Part shown: one piece after another, positions 26,647-38,254 of the stretch
How the letters are laid out: every line of letters starts with the position of its first letter
Numbering within the stretch: the stretch's first letter is position 1
Source: Myxococcales bacterium
GTDB taxonomy: Bacteria; Myxococcota_A; Bradymonadia; Bradymonadales; Bradymonadaceae
Reading direction: 5' to 3'
Length of the DNA stretch: 64,000 nucleotides
Assembly: GCA_007120035.1 (NCBI GenBank)
Contig: SKON01000004.1
Location: 1-64,000, forward strand
The notes under the pieces: generated by a model
Databases searched by the model: none
What the model was told of the DNA's origin: nothing
Seen by the model: the letters and a program-made list of their open reading frames with translations, nothing else
Program-made: the position numbers and the translations under genes

Positions 26647-28080
26647 GTGAAAAAGCAATATATTCGCAGAGGGGTGAGACTTCCAGTGCTCCTGGTGGCC
26701 TGCGCGGCGATCCTGGGGGTACTCCTGGTGGGAACCGGGGCGGCCTACGGTGCGGTGGGGCTGGAGAACGGGCAGGTGGCTCGATGGCCGCTGGTGTCTG
26801 CGGCCGTGATCGGGGGCCTGGTGGGCCTGTGGATGATGGGGCTGCGTCGGGCCTGGTTTGAGATGACTCTGGTGCAGCGGGTGCTCCGTGTGGTGGGGGC
26901 CTCCGTAGTGGCCGCCGGCAGCTTCGGAGTGCTCTATGGTCTGACTGAGGCCCCTCCGGGGGGGATCGCCGTGGAGTGGGTGGAGTCTTACGGCGATGGC
27001 CAGGAGCTGGCGACCCAGACGGAGCGGCCCTTGATGGTGTACTTCACCGCCGACTGGTGCGTGGCCTGCGCCGAGCTGGACGCCGAGGTCTTTCAGGATC
27101 CGTCGATCCGACCCCGGCTGGAGCAGGAGTTCGTGCCCGTGAAGATCGACTACGATCGGGGCGATGAGGACACCCTCGATGCCATCGGGCGGTTCCAGGT
27201 CTCGGGGCTTCCTCGGGTGGGGTTTGAGGGACGGGACGGGGAGGTGATGTGGGGGCCCAGCTTCGAGGGCAAGGTAGGGATCGACGACTTCGACGGCCGC
27301 CTCGATCGGGTGCTCGCCGGCGACGGAGAGGACACGGGGCAGTGGCTGGAGACGACTCTGGGGGAGGGAGGGCTGTGGGCGCTCTTCTTGCTGGTCTTCG
27401 GGGCCGGGGTGCTGGCGAGCCTGTCGCCGTGCATCTACCCCCTGATCCCGATCACGATCGGGGTGTTCGGGGCCCGGGCGGCGACGACTCGCCGGGAGGG
27501 GTTCGTGTTGAGCCTGGCCTACGTCGGGGGGATCGCGGCGACCTACTCGGGGTTGGGGGTGTTGGCGGCGTTGATGGGAGGGGTTTTCGGGGGGTTCTTC
27601 CAGCACCTGTGGGTGCAGGCAGGGATCGCCGGGATCTTCGCCCTGGTGGGGATAGCCCTGCTGGGCGTGTTCGATATTCGCCTGCCCCAGGGGTTGCATC
27701 ATCGGTTGGCACAGGCAGGGGGGGCGGGGCACTCCGGGGCGTTCGTGATGGGCATGGCCGCCGGGGTGATCGCCGTGCCCTGTATCGGCCCGGTGGTAGC
27801 GGGGATCCTGGTATATGTCGCCGAGCAGGGCGACCTGCTCCTGGGGTGGAGCCTGCTGGCGGTGTTCGCCCTGGGAATGGGGCTTTTGTTCATGGGATTG
27901 GGGACCTTCTCGTCGCTCTTGCAGCGATTGCCCCAGGCTGGGGGGTGGATGGAAGGGGCCAAGGCGGTAATGGGGGCGGTCTTTTTGGGGCTTGCGCTCT
28001 ACTACCTGCGGCTGGTGATCCCCGGGGTGGGGCAGGTCGTCGACGGCCTGTGGATGACCCTGGCCGGGATTGTGGGTTGA
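26647..28080 (+). CDS. DsbD-like thiol:disulfide interchange protein with thioredoxin domain first
   Basis: A membrane protein of about 477 residues. Three N-terminal membrane spans are followed by a thioredoxin domain with WCVAC (Cys138 and Cys141) resembling DsbD gamma. A CcdA/DsbD-type transmembrane domain then carries the paired cysteines in LSPCIYP (Cys262) and VPCIGP (Cys379). DsbD moves electrons from cytoplasmic thioredoxin to the periplasm. In E. coli the order is alpha, transmembrane, gamma; here gamma precedes the transmembrane part and alpha is missing. The start is uncertain: GTG at 26647 is chosen, GTG at 26674 is possible, and neither has a clear ribosome binding site. Confidence 0.85.
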   Translation: MKKQYIRRGVRLPVLLVACAAILGVLLVGTGAAYGAVGLENGQVARWPLVSAAVIGGLVGLWMMGLRRAWFEMTLVQRVLRVVGASVVAAGSFGVLYGLTEAPPGGIAVEWVESYGDGQELATQTERPLMVYFTADWCVACAELDAEVFQDPSIRPRLEQEFVPVKIDYDRGDEDTLDAIGRFQVSGLPRVGFEGRDGEVMWGPSFEGKVGIDDFDGRLDRVLAGDGEDTGQWLETTLGEGGLWALFLLVFGAGVLASLSPCIYPLIPITIGVFGARAATTRREGFVLSLAYVGGIAATYSGLGVLAALMGGVFGGFFQHLWVQAGIAGIFALVGIALLGVFDIRLPQGLHHRLAQAGGAGHSGAFVMGMAAGVIAVPCIGPVVAGILVYVAEQGDLLLGWSLLAVFALGMGLLFMGLGTFSSLLQRLPQAGGWMEGAKAVMGAVFLGLALYYLRLVIPGVGQVVDGLWMTLAGIVG

Positions 28081-28163
28081 CGGGGCGGGTTTGGCGTATA
28101 GGTTGGCCGCGTTTTCGGCGGCGTCGCGATGAGCGCGGCGCCAGATGACGTGGAGGTGAGCCG

Positions 28164-28502
28164 ATGCCGATTTACGAGTACGGATGTGGGAGCTGTGGGC
28201 ATCTCTTTGAGGAGCTGCAGCGGAGCACCGATCCCGATCCCGAGAGATGCCCGGCCTGTGGGGCCGGGGAGGTGGAGCGGGTGATCTCCCGGACGTCCTT
28301 TCTGCTGAAAGGAGGCGGCTGGTATGCCCAGGACTACTCCTCGACGCCGGCGACGTCCGGCGGGGAGGCGGCCGCTACCGGCGGGGAGGCGACCACCGGC
28401 GGGGACGCGACGACGACCTCGGAGTCCGGTACGGCCGACACCGGGGGGACCAAGAGTGAGTCTAGTTCGGCGTCTGCCACGGCGAGTTCCGCCGCCGAGT
28501 AG
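28164..28502 (+). CDS. FmdB-family zinc ribbon protein
   Basis: A 112-residue protein whose first 45 residues form the FmdB-type zinc ribbon. MPIYEYGCGSCGHLFEELQ and CPACGAGEVERVIS supply four cysteines in two CxxC pairs. The remaining 65 residues are a low-complexity Gly, Ser, Thr and Ala tail, as is common in this family. Members are often called putative regulatory proteins, but no activity is established. GGAGGTGA just before the ATG is a near-perfect ribosome binding site. It lies between the DsbD-like gene and dnaK. Confidence 0.88.
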   Translation: MPIYEYGCGSCGHLFEELQRSTDPDPERCPACGAGEVERVISRTSFLLKGGGWYAQDYSSTPATSGGEAAATGGEATTGGDATTTSESGTADTGGTKSESSSASATASSAAE

Positions 28503-28510
28503 ATCGAGAC

Positions 28511-28538
28511 TTGCCGTTGCAGGTTTCGTGCCTAGGAT
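28511..28538 (+). promoter_or_regulatory. Possible dnaK promoter
   Basis: TTGCCG (28511-28516) and TAGGAT (28533-28538) are 16 bases apart and match four of six consensus positions each. No CIRCE inverted repeat and no clear heat-shock sigma32 promoter are seen before dnaK. Confidence 0.3.
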
Positions 28539-28625
28539 TCGCCCTGACAACTTCGAGGGCCCGAGATGGACGGGCTCTCCCAAAGAAATCCGAGACAAGG
28601 TCTCAAGCAGCAAAGGGGTACGAAA

Positions 28626-30521
<1,896 letters not shown>

Positions 30522-30557
30522 GAGCGGGCTCCCGTGGGGGCCTGCAACCGATGAATC

Positions 30558-30598
30558 AAAGGCGACGGGAGTTTCTTCCCGTCGCCTTTCGTTCTTGA
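30558..30598 (+). terminator. Terminator after dnaK
   Basis: A perfect 13-base stem (30558-30570 with 30577-30589) closes a 6-base loop. The stem ends in TTT and is followed by CGTTCTT. This is the classic rho-independent form. Confidence 0.9.
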
Positions 30599-30663
30599 TG
30601 TCAAGTCGCTATGATCGCGGCGATACTGTAGAGAAAACAGTGCCGTTGTCGGGGAGACAACCC

Positions 30664-31512
30664 ATGGGATCGAAGAAGAAGAACGGGTCGGGAGGGGAAT
30701 GGACGAGCCGCCAGGCCGAGGATGGCTCCTTCGAGTTGATCACCGAGGAGTCGGACCGATCGCCTCGAGAGGGGAGAGTGACCTCTGGCGACAAGCCCCC
30801 CAAGAAGGAGGGCGGTCGCAGGCCCTGGCTCCTCGGTGGCGGTGCGCTGCTGGCGGGAGCCTTGTTGATCGGCGGCGCCGTGGTGGCGTTCTCCGGGGAC
30901 GGTGACGACGGCCCGGACGACGACTTCTTCGCCGAGGCGCCGGCGTTCCAACCCTACGACGGCTCAAGTGGAAGCGAGGGGGCGGCGGCGACGCCGACGG
31001 AGCCACCCCGGGTGGACCGACCGTCACGGGTGCAGGAGCAGGAGCAAGCCCAGGAGGACGACTACGTCTACCGCCGGGAGGATGACTTCCGGATTCGAGA
31101 GGTCGACGTGATTGGCCTGGAGCCCGATGGAGTGGAGATCTTCGCCGACTCTCGGGGGCAGCCGATGTCCCGGAGGGAGGCCCAGATGCGGGCGGAGCGA
31201 GAGCTCGACGCCATCGAGAACGCCGAGCACGACTTCGAGGCCCGGCTTCGCCGCCGGGAGACAGCCCTGAACTCCCGGGTGTTTGAGAGTCGGGACGGAC
31301 GTCTGGAGGTCGCTCCCGGCATCCAGGTCGATGAGCGAATTCAGGAGCGGCTCAACCGGCAGCGACTTGACCGAGACCTTCGCTCGGCGGCGGGAGACTT
31401 CGTCCCCGAGGAAGGGGAGTACGACGACGACGAGTACTACGATGACGACGAGTACTACGACGACGATGAGTACGAAGAGGAGTACTACGACGACGAGATC
31501 TGGCACGAGTGA
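30664..31512 (+). CDS. Single-pass membrane protein with Asp/Tyr-rich tail
   Basis: A 282-residue protein of unknown function. About 55 polar residues precede one membrane span (WLLGGGALLAGALLIGGAVVAF). A long, probably disordered extracytoplasmic part follows, including an Arg/Glu-rich helical stretch (MSRREAQMRAERELDAIENA). The last 35 residues are nearly all Asp, Glu and Tyr in DDDEYY repeats. The tail could bind cations or act as a phosphorylation or charge platform, but nothing in the sequence decides. ATG at 30664 follows GGGGAG. It lies alone between the dnaK terminator and a tRNA gene. Confidence 0.75.
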   Translation: MGSKKKNGSGGEWTSRQAEDGSFELITEESDRSPREGRVTSGDKPPKKEGGRRPWLLGGGALLAGALLIGGAVVAFSGDGDDGPDDDFFAEAPAFQPYDGSSGSEGAAATPTEPPRVDRPSRVQEQEQAQEDDYVYRREDDFRIREVDVIGLEPDGVEIFADSRGQPMSRREAQMRAERELDAIENAEHDFEARLRRRETALNSRVFESRDGRLEVAPGIQVDERIQERLNRQRLDRDLRSAAGDFVPEEGEYDDDEYYDDDEYYDDDEYEEEYYDDEIWHE

Positions 31513-31540
31513 TCAGGACCGATCTTTGGCGCAGAAAGGG

Positions 31541-31570
31541 TTGACACAGCCCGGCGGTGACCACTATAAG
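31541..31570 (+). promoter_or_regulatory. tRNA-Gly promoter
   Basis: A perfect -35 hexamer TTGACA (31541-31546) and TATAAG (31565-31570) are separated by 18 bases. They lie 33 bases before the mature tRNA 5' end. This is the strongest promoter match in the window, as expected for a stable RNA. Confidence 0.8.
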
Positions 31571-31602
31571 GTGGGTCCTCTCGACGGGAGCTACCGTCGA
31601 TT

Positions 31603-31674
<72 letters not shown>

Positions 31675-31680
31675 CTACAG

Positions 31681-31708
31681 AAACGCCTCCGGTTCGCCGG
31701 AGGCGTTT
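31681..31708 (+). terminator. Terminator after tRNA-Gly
   Basis: A perfect 12-base stem (31681-31692 with 31697-31708) closes a stable TTCG tetraloop and ends in TTT. Confidence 0.85.
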
Positions 31709-31759
31709 CGTGCTCTGAGGGGTTGGTGGCGGTTCGTGTTCGAACCGGTTTCAATGGGC

Positions 31760-31806
31760 AAAAAGAAACGGGGGCCAAGGCCCGGTGCCGCCGGAGCCTG
31801 GCCCCC
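31760..31806 (-). terminator. Terminator of the PpiD-like gene
   Basis: On the minus strand a GGGGGCCA/TGGCCCCC stem (31799-31806 with 31770-31777), with further pairing possible inside, is followed by GTTTCTTTTT. It lies 54 bases beyond the stop of the peptidyl-prolyl isomerase gene. Confidence 0.8.
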
Positions 31807-31859
31807 AGAAAGAAGGGACACGAGGGTCTGTCGACAACACCCCAACGGGGTGGCGTGGA

Positions 31860-33605
31860 TTACTGGAGTTCCAGGGTCCCGCCGAGCTCCTCTTCCGGAG
31901 CATCGAGCTGCTGGCGGACGAGGACGGCCGCCGTGCTGGTCTGCTCTCGAAGGCGGATCTGGCCGCTGTCGATGGCGTCGCGGAGTACCTGGTCGAGGAA
32001 GTGGCCGTAGGGCTGGGTGGGGTTCTCAAAGAAGTTCCGCCAGGGACCGAGGAGCTCCTCGACCTTGGTCTCCCGGATCTCGAGCTTGAGCTCGGCGCGC
32101 GCTTCCGCGTCGAGGTCGTCGGGATCTTCCCGGTCGGCCAGTCGGATCACGGCCACGGCGTCGTCGAGCTCGACGATGCCGTCCATCAAGGGGTTCTCAG
32201 CGGTGAGGCGGAACGCGGCCAGGGCGAGATCTCGGTTCTGGCCCAGGCGGGGGACCTCGTCCCAGCTCCGGCCGAAGGAGAAGTCAGCGCCGAATTGGGC
32301 GCGAAGTTGGGCCGGAACCCGGTCTCCTTCGAGGTTGAAGAAGCCCGTGGTCTGGGGGGTGAGGGCGGCCCAGATGGCGGCGTCCTCTTCTCGTTCCTCA
32401 GCGATAGCCTCTTCTTCGAGGTCCGCCAGGGCGTCGGCAAGGGTGGAGCCATCGGCCACGCGAGCTCGGAGAATCTCGGCGAGCTCGGCGCCTCGCTGGG
32501 AGACCAGGTCTTCGCCGATCAAGTGGCGAGCGATGTCGTCCTGCACCTCTTCCAGGGGGGTGAGGGTGGCCTCTTCGCGGTCTTCGATCTTCACGAGCAT
32601 GTAGGCGAAGTCGCTCTCGGCTTCCACGAGGTCGCCGGGGCCGGCGCCTTCAATGGCGGTGGCGATGGCCTGGTCGAGGTTGGAGATGGAGCTCCAGCCC
32701 ATCAGGCCGCCCTCGTCGCGGTTCATGTCTTCGGAGACCTCTTGGGCGACGGTGGCGAAGTCTTCCCCGTCGTCCATGACCCGTCGGCGAGCGTCTTCGT
32801 ACCGTTGGAGGGCCTCGGAGGCAGCGGGTTCTTCCTCGGCCTTGATCACGTAGATCCGGCGTAGCTCGACCCGGTCTTCGGACCGGTAGTCGTCGGCGTG
32901 CTCCTCATAGAAGGCGGCGACGCGGTCGGCGTGCTCTTCGAGGAAGGTGGCCACGGTCTCGTCGTCGACGCCGAGGACGTCGCTGAGTCGTTCTTCGGAG
33001 AACCGCACGAACTCCAGGTTCACCCGGGTGTTTCGGAGGCGGTGAAGCTCGTCGATCTCGGCCTGGGTGGCCTGGATCTGCATGTCGAGCATGACCATAT
33101 ACTTACGGGCCAGGAGCTCCATGCGCTTGTACTCCTCATACTGAGGGATCGGCGTCTGAAGACCGTACCGCACATAGCGCTCATACTGGGGCCCGTCGAG
33201 CTCGCCGGTGCGGCCATAGCGCAGGAGGAACTCCAGGTTTCGGTTGGGATCGGTGAGGAACGCCACGAACTCCTCGTCGCTGACCCGCAGACCCATCTCC
33301 TTGGCCCGGTGGGCCAGGGCGTAGGTGGTGAGGATCACCTTCAAGGAGGAAGCCTGTTGCTGGACGAAGATATCCTCGTCCACCGTGGAGGTCTGTCCAC
33401 CGAAGAAACGGTTGTAGACCACCCGGACGTCTTCGGTGTGGATCTGGTCTCCGAAGGCGGTGGCCATGTGGGCACGGCCGCCGGGAGCCCGGCACCCGTC
33501 AGCGGGGACGCCAAAGAAGACGGCGAAGAAGACGATCAGAACACCAACCAGGATGTACGAGAGGCCGCTTTGAGCCTGGTTGCGAATGGATTCCATCATG
33601 GCCAT
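31860..33605 (-). CDS. PpiD/SurA-type periplasmic peptidyl-prolyl isomerase
   Basis: A 581-residue membrane-anchored folding factor. The N-terminus (MESIRNQAQSGLSYILVGVL) with one membrane span closely follows the PpiD plan. A SurA-N-like helical region comes next, then a parvulin domain around residues 240-350 with EDMNRDEGGLMGW. The C-terminal helical region is acidic. PpiD assists folding of proteins emerging from the Sec translocon, and many parvulin domains in this family are weakly active or inactive. The start at 33605 (or the next ATG 6 bases in) is uncertain by two residues. It is divergent from mreB, sharing a 294-base intergenic region. Confidence 0.88.
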   Translation of the reverse strand: MAMMESIRNQAQSGLSYILVGVLIVFFAVFFGVPADGCRAPGGRAHMATAFGDQIHTEDVRVVYNRFFGGQTSTVDEDIFVQQQASSLKVILTTYALAHRAKEMGLRVSDEEFVAFLTDPNRNLEFLLRYGRTGELDGPQYERYVRYGLQTPIPQYEEYKRMELLARKYMVMLDMQIQATQAEIDELHRLRNTRVNLEFVRFSEERLSDVLGVDDETVATFLEEHADRVAAFYEEHADDYRSEDRVELRRIYVIKAEEEPAASEALQRYEDARRRVMDDGEDFATVAQEVSEDMNRDEGGLMGWSSISNLDQAIATAIEGAGPGDLVEAESDFAYMLVKIEDREEATLTPLEEVQDDIARHLIGEDLVSQRGAELAEILRARVADGSTLADALADLEEEAIAEEREEDAAIWAALTPQTTGFFNLEGDRVPAQLRAQFGADFSFGRSWDEVPRLGQNRDLALAAFRLTAENPLMDGIVELDDAVAVIRLADREDPDDLDAEARAELKLEIRETKVEELLGPWRNFFENPTQPYGHFLDQVLRDAIDSGQIRLREQTSTAAVLVRQQLDAPEEELGGTLELQ

Positions 33606-33803
33606 GGGCCGTCACTCCAGCTTGGGGTCGAGAAGTCGCGCCGTCACGATCGGTAACCGATGGGAAGCGCTGGGGAATCAAACCTCGGAAGGGAGGGTTG
33701 AATTCCACCGGGAAGCTCAAGGCGGGGGATGTTAACGAGTCAGTGGACCGTTGGCAAGGCGCAGAGCAGGGGAACCGGGGCGACATTTGCAGAGAAATGG
33801 CCA

Positions 33804-33832
33804 TTGTCACCGTCTTCGACTACAGTTACAAG
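33804..33832 (+). promoter_or_regulatory. Likely promoter of the mreB operon
   Basis: TTGTCA (33804-33809, five of six consensus positions) and TACAAG (33827-33832) are separated by 17 bases. The start codon of mreB follows 68 bases later. The rest of the intergenic region 33606-33899 shows no gene. Confidence 0.5.
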
Positions 33833-33866
33833 CCGGGGTCCCCGACAGGGGTCACTGTGGACGTAA

Positions 33867-34937
<1,071 letters not shown>

Positions 34938-34946
34938 GGGGCGTCG

Positions 34947-35783
34947 ATGCTGGAGCTGTTGAAGCGCCATCGGGGCAAGATCACCGCCTTGGTATTGGTG
35001 GCGGTTCCTCTGCTTTTGATGGTGTCTTCGGCGGGGGCCTCCGTGGGCCAATCGACGACGACGCCGATGCGATGGGCCGGGGGGGCGCTGGGGAGTGTGC
35101 AGAGTGGGATGACCGGGTTGTTGCACCCCGTGACGGGGTGGATCGGCGGCGGTCGGCGAGGCGGAAGCGAGGAGGAGGAGCGCCTGCGAGCAGAGGTAGA
35201 GCAGCTCCGAGAGGAGAACGCTCGTCTCGTGGGGGTGCTCCAGGAGAACCGACGGTTGCGGGAACTGGTGGGCATGCCGACCCGGTATCCCGACTTCGAG
35301 CTGGTGCCGGCTCGGGTGATCGGGCGAGACGTGACGCCCTTCTTTCGCGTCGTGAAGGTGAGGATACGGGCCGAAGGGTCGGTGGAGCCCCGGATGCCTG
35401 TGGTCTCGTCGGAGGGGTTGGTGGGCCAGGTGCATCGGGTCTACGAGGGGTACGCCGACGTGGTGCTCCTCTCGGATCCCCGCAGCCGAGTGGACGCGAT
35501 CAGCCAGCGAAACCGGGCCCTGGGGTTGGTGGAGGGGCTGGGCCACGAGACGGACTACCTGGCCGAGGTGTCCTACCTGACGGAGCGAGACGAGGTGCGG
35601 CCCGGAGACGTGATGGTGACCAGCGGGATGGGCGGGATCTTCCCGCGGGATCTGCTGATCGGCGAGGTGCGTGAGGTGCGTCCTCAGAAGGGAGCTCTCT
35701 TGCAAGAGGTCACGTTGGAGCCCGCCGTAGACTTCGCGCGGTTGGAAGAGGTCTTCGTGATCACCAACGTCGGGCGGAGGTAA
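34947..35783 (+). CDS. mreC: Rod shape-determining protein MreC
   Basis: A 278-residue bitopic protein. One membrane span lies near residues 10-32, followed by a coiled coil around residues 72-108 (EEEERLRAEVEQLREENARL). The periplasmic double beta-barrel begins at LVPARVIGRDVTPFFR and includes MPVVSSEGLVGQVHRV. MreC activates PBP2 and RodA in lateral wall synthesis. It starts 9 bases after mreB and ends 3 bases before mreD, which fits cotranscription. Confidence 0.93.
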   Translation: MLELLKRHRGKITALVLVAVPLLLMVSSAGASVGQSTTTPMRWAGGALGSVQSGMTGLLHPVTGWIGGGRRGGSEEEERLRAEVEQLREENARLVGVLQENRRLRELVGMPTRYPDFELVPARVIGRDVTPFFRVVKVRIRAEGSVEPRMPVVSSEGLVGQVHRVYEGYADVVLLSDPRSRVDAISQRNRALGLVEGLGHETDYLAEVSYLTERDEVRPGDVMVTSGMGGIFPRDLLIGEVREVRPQKGALLQEVTLEPAVDFARLEEVFVITNVGRR

Positions 35784-35786
35784 GTC

Positions 35787-36299
35787 ATGCCCTTCGTGGT
35801 GTTCTGGATCGTGGCGATGGTGTTGATCCTCCTGGAGGGGGCGCTCTTGTCGAGCCTGGGGGTGGTGACGTTGGCGTTGCATCTGCCCGTGGTGGTGGCG
35901 ATTTACCTGGGGATCGAGCGAGATTTCGCGACGGGAGGTCTGCTCCTTGTGGCGCTCCTGATCCCCGTGGAGTGGGTCGTGGCGGGGGTGCCCGGTGTGT
36001 ACAGCATGGCGTTGGCGGTGGTGTATCTGGTGATGGGCGGGTTGCGGGGACAGGTGCAGCAGGGGTGGGGGGTGGCCCGGGCCTTGGCCGCCGGGATCGG
36101 ATCGTTACTTCACAGCCTGGTGATGGTCGGCTTATTCTTGGGGATGGGAGAGCCGAGCCTGTCCGTGGCCGTGGCGTGGATGATCGTTCCGTCGGTGGTG
36201 ATCGTAGCGGCGGTCACGGTGGTCGTGGGCCGAGGCCTCTCCCGCCTGGACCGAATGGTCGACCCCCGGCGGGGTCGATCGAGGCTGGAGTTTTCCTGA
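35787..36299 (+). CDS. mreD: Rod shape-determining protein MreD
   Basis: A 170-residue very hydrophobic protein with five or six predicted membrane spans. It is weakly conserved in sequence and identified by size, topology and its place between mreC and mrdA. MreD is part of the elongasome and balances MreC action on PBP2. The C-terminus is a short basic tail (DPRRGRSRLEFS). Its TGA stop overlaps the start of mrdA (TGATG), giving tight coupling. Confidence 0.9.
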   Translation: MPFVVFWIVAMVLILLEGALLSSLGVVTLALHLPVVVAIYLGIERDFATGGLLLVALLIPVEWVVAGVPGVYSMALAVVYLVMGGLRGQVQQGWGVARALAAGIGSLLHSLVMVGLFLGMGEPSLSVAVAWMIVPSVVIVAAVTVVVGRGLSRLDRMVDPRRGRSRLEFS

Positions 36300-38254
36300 T
36301 GGCCATCGAGCTGCCGAAGCGCGGAAGAGAAGGGGAGCTGAAGAGCTACCAGGGCCGCTACGCCTGGCTACTTTTTGGGTGTGTCTTCGCGTTTCTGATC
36401 CTGGGGTTTCGGTTCTGGCAGATCCAGATCATCGATGGGGAGGAGTACTACCTGGCGAGCACCCAGAATATCATCCGTCAAGTGGAGGTGCCGGCGCCCA
36501 GGGGTGAGATCTTCGATCGATACGGGGTGGCGCTGGCGCAGAATCGGCCCTCCTTCGACGTGGTGGTGGTCCCGTCGATCTTTGCTCGTCACGCCGACGA
36601 GGAGGTCTACGAGCTCCTTCGTGAGTATCTGCACTTGTCGGCGTCGGAGGAGCAACGACTCCGGAGGCAAGTGGAAGCCCGGGTTGGGGAGGTGATGGTG
36701 CGGCGGGACGTCTCCCGGGGAGACCTGGCTCGGCTCGAGGAAGACCGGATGCGCCTGCCCGGGGTAGAGGTGCGGGTTCGGGCCCAGCGGCACTATCCCT
36801 TGCACCACGTGGGAGCTCACGCCCTGGGGTATGTCGCCGAGGTGAGCCCGTCGGAGCTCCCGGGCCTGCGGCGATACGGAGTGCGGCAGGGAGACCTGGT
36901 GGGGCGGATGGGGCTGGAGCGGAGCTTCGAGGAGATCCTCCACGGCTCCCCCGGGACAGATCGCAGGGTGGTGGACGCCCGCGGCAACCCCGTGGGAGAG
37001 GCCCAGACGCGGTTTTTGATCGGCGATCATCAGCGGGTAGAGCCCGTCGCCGGGCGCAACCTGGTGACCACCTTGGACGCCGATCTGATGGTGATCATCG
37101 ACGACGCGATGGGGGATCGAGTCGCGGGGGCCGTGGTGGCCATCGACCCCCGGGATGGGAGCGTGCGGGCCCTGTACAGCAAGCCCCACTTCAACCCCAA
37201 CGCCTGGTCGGGGCGGTTGTCGGCGATGGAGAAGATGCGTGTCGATAACGACCCGTTCCGGCCCCTGGTGGACAAGACGCTCAACGGCTACTTCCCGGGG
37301 TCTGTGTTCAAGATCGTGGGGACTCTGGCGGCCCTCGGGGACGGACACTTTCACGCCGACGATACGGTGACCTGTCGGGGGAGCTATCGGTTCGGGGATC
37401 GGCGGTATCGGTGCTGGCGAGACGCCGGCCATGGGCCGCTGAACGTGGTGGGGGCGATGGCCCAGTCCTGCGATGTCTACTACTACCGACTGGCCGACGA
37501 GATGGGGCTGGATCGCCTGGCGGAGTACGGGCGGATGTTCGGGTTCGGAGAGCGGACAGGGATCCCCTTGCCTCGAGAGTCCGCCGGGAGGATGCCCGAT
37601 CGAGAGTGGTACCGGCAGTTCGGCGCCGACGGGTACAACCGAGGAGCCGATCTGAACACCGTGATCGGCCAGGGCGATACCCTGACGACGCCGCTGCAGG
37701 TGGCCATGGCTTACGGGGCGATCGCCAACGGGGGAGACCTCTTCTACCCGCGGTTGGTGGAGGAGGTGCAGAACCAGGCCGGGGAGACTCTCTTTGAGTA
37801 TCGGCCCCGAGTGCGCAAGCGGGTGGAGATGGATCCCGAACACCTGGAGGTCCTGCGAGAGAGCCTCCGAGAAGTGCTCCGTCACCCTCGTGGGACGGCT
37901 CATCGCCACAGGCTGGACCACACGGAACTGGGGGGCAAGACCGGGACCGCCCAGGTGGCCCGGATCGGCGCTGTGCGGGTCGCCAGCGAGGACAGGGAGC
38001 TCCGCCAGCGGCACCACGGGTGGTTCGCGGCCTACGGACCCTACGAGGATCCGGAACTGGTATTGGTGGTGTTCCTGGAGCACGGTGGTGGCGGCGGTGA
38101 CGCCGCCGATGTGGCCCGAGAGATCCTCGACCGGTACTTCACCCGGGACTCGCCGCGAGCCCTGCGGACCCGGGTGGCCGACGCGCCGGAATACATGACC
38201 ATCGACGAGGCGATGGATGGGGAGGAAGGGCAAGAGGAGGGCGACGATGAATAA
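36299..38254 (+). CDS. mrdA: Elongation transpeptidase PBP2
   Basis: Class B penicillin-binding protein of 651 residues that cross-links lateral wall peptidoglycan with RodA. One N-terminal span (about residues 22-40) is followed by the dimer domain with VEVPAPRGEIFDRYG. The transpeptidase domain contains FPGSVFK with nucleophile Ser335, QSCD in the SxN/SxD position as normal for PBP2, and GGKTGTAQ. The ATG at 36299 is used; the much longer open frame upstream overlaps mreD out of frame. The acidic C-terminal tail (about 20 residues rich in Glu, Gly and Asp) is unusual. It overlaps rodA by 8 bases. Confidence 0.95.
   Translation: MAIELPKRGREGELKSYQGRYAWLLFGCVFAFLILGFRFWQIQIIDGEEYYLASTQNIIRQVEVPAPRGEIFDRYGVALAQNRPSFDVVVVPSIFARHADEEVYELLREYLHLSASEEQRLRRQVEARVGEVMVRRDVSRGDLARLEEDRMRLPGVEVRVRAQRHYPLHHVGAHALGYVAEVSPSELPGLRRYGVRQGDLVGRMGLERSFEEILHGSPGTDRRVVDARGNPVGEAQTRFLIGDHQRVEPVAGRNLVTTLDADLMVIIDDAMGDRVAGAVVAIDPRDGSVRALYSKPHFNPNAWSGRLSAMEKMRVDNDPFRPLVDKTLNGYFPGSVFKIVGTLAALGDGHFHADDTVTCRGSYRFGDRRYRCWRDAGHGPLNVVGAMAQSCDVYYYRLADEMGLDRLAEYGRMFGFGERTGIPLPRESAGRMPDREWYRQFGADGYNRGADLNTVIGQGDTLTTPLQVAMAYGAIANGGDLFYPRLVEEVQNQAGETLFEYRPRVRKRVEMDPEHLEVLRESLREVLRHPRGTAHRHRLDHTELGGKTGTAQVARIGAVRVASEDRELRQRHHGWFAAYGPYEDPELVLVVFLEHGGGGGDAADVAREILDRYFTRDSPRALRTRVADAPEYMTIDEAMDGEEGQEEGDDE

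Noticed and set aside
36368-38233. A 621-residue minus-strand frame across mrdA
   Set aside because: Antisense shadow. PBP2 motifs are all on the + strand.
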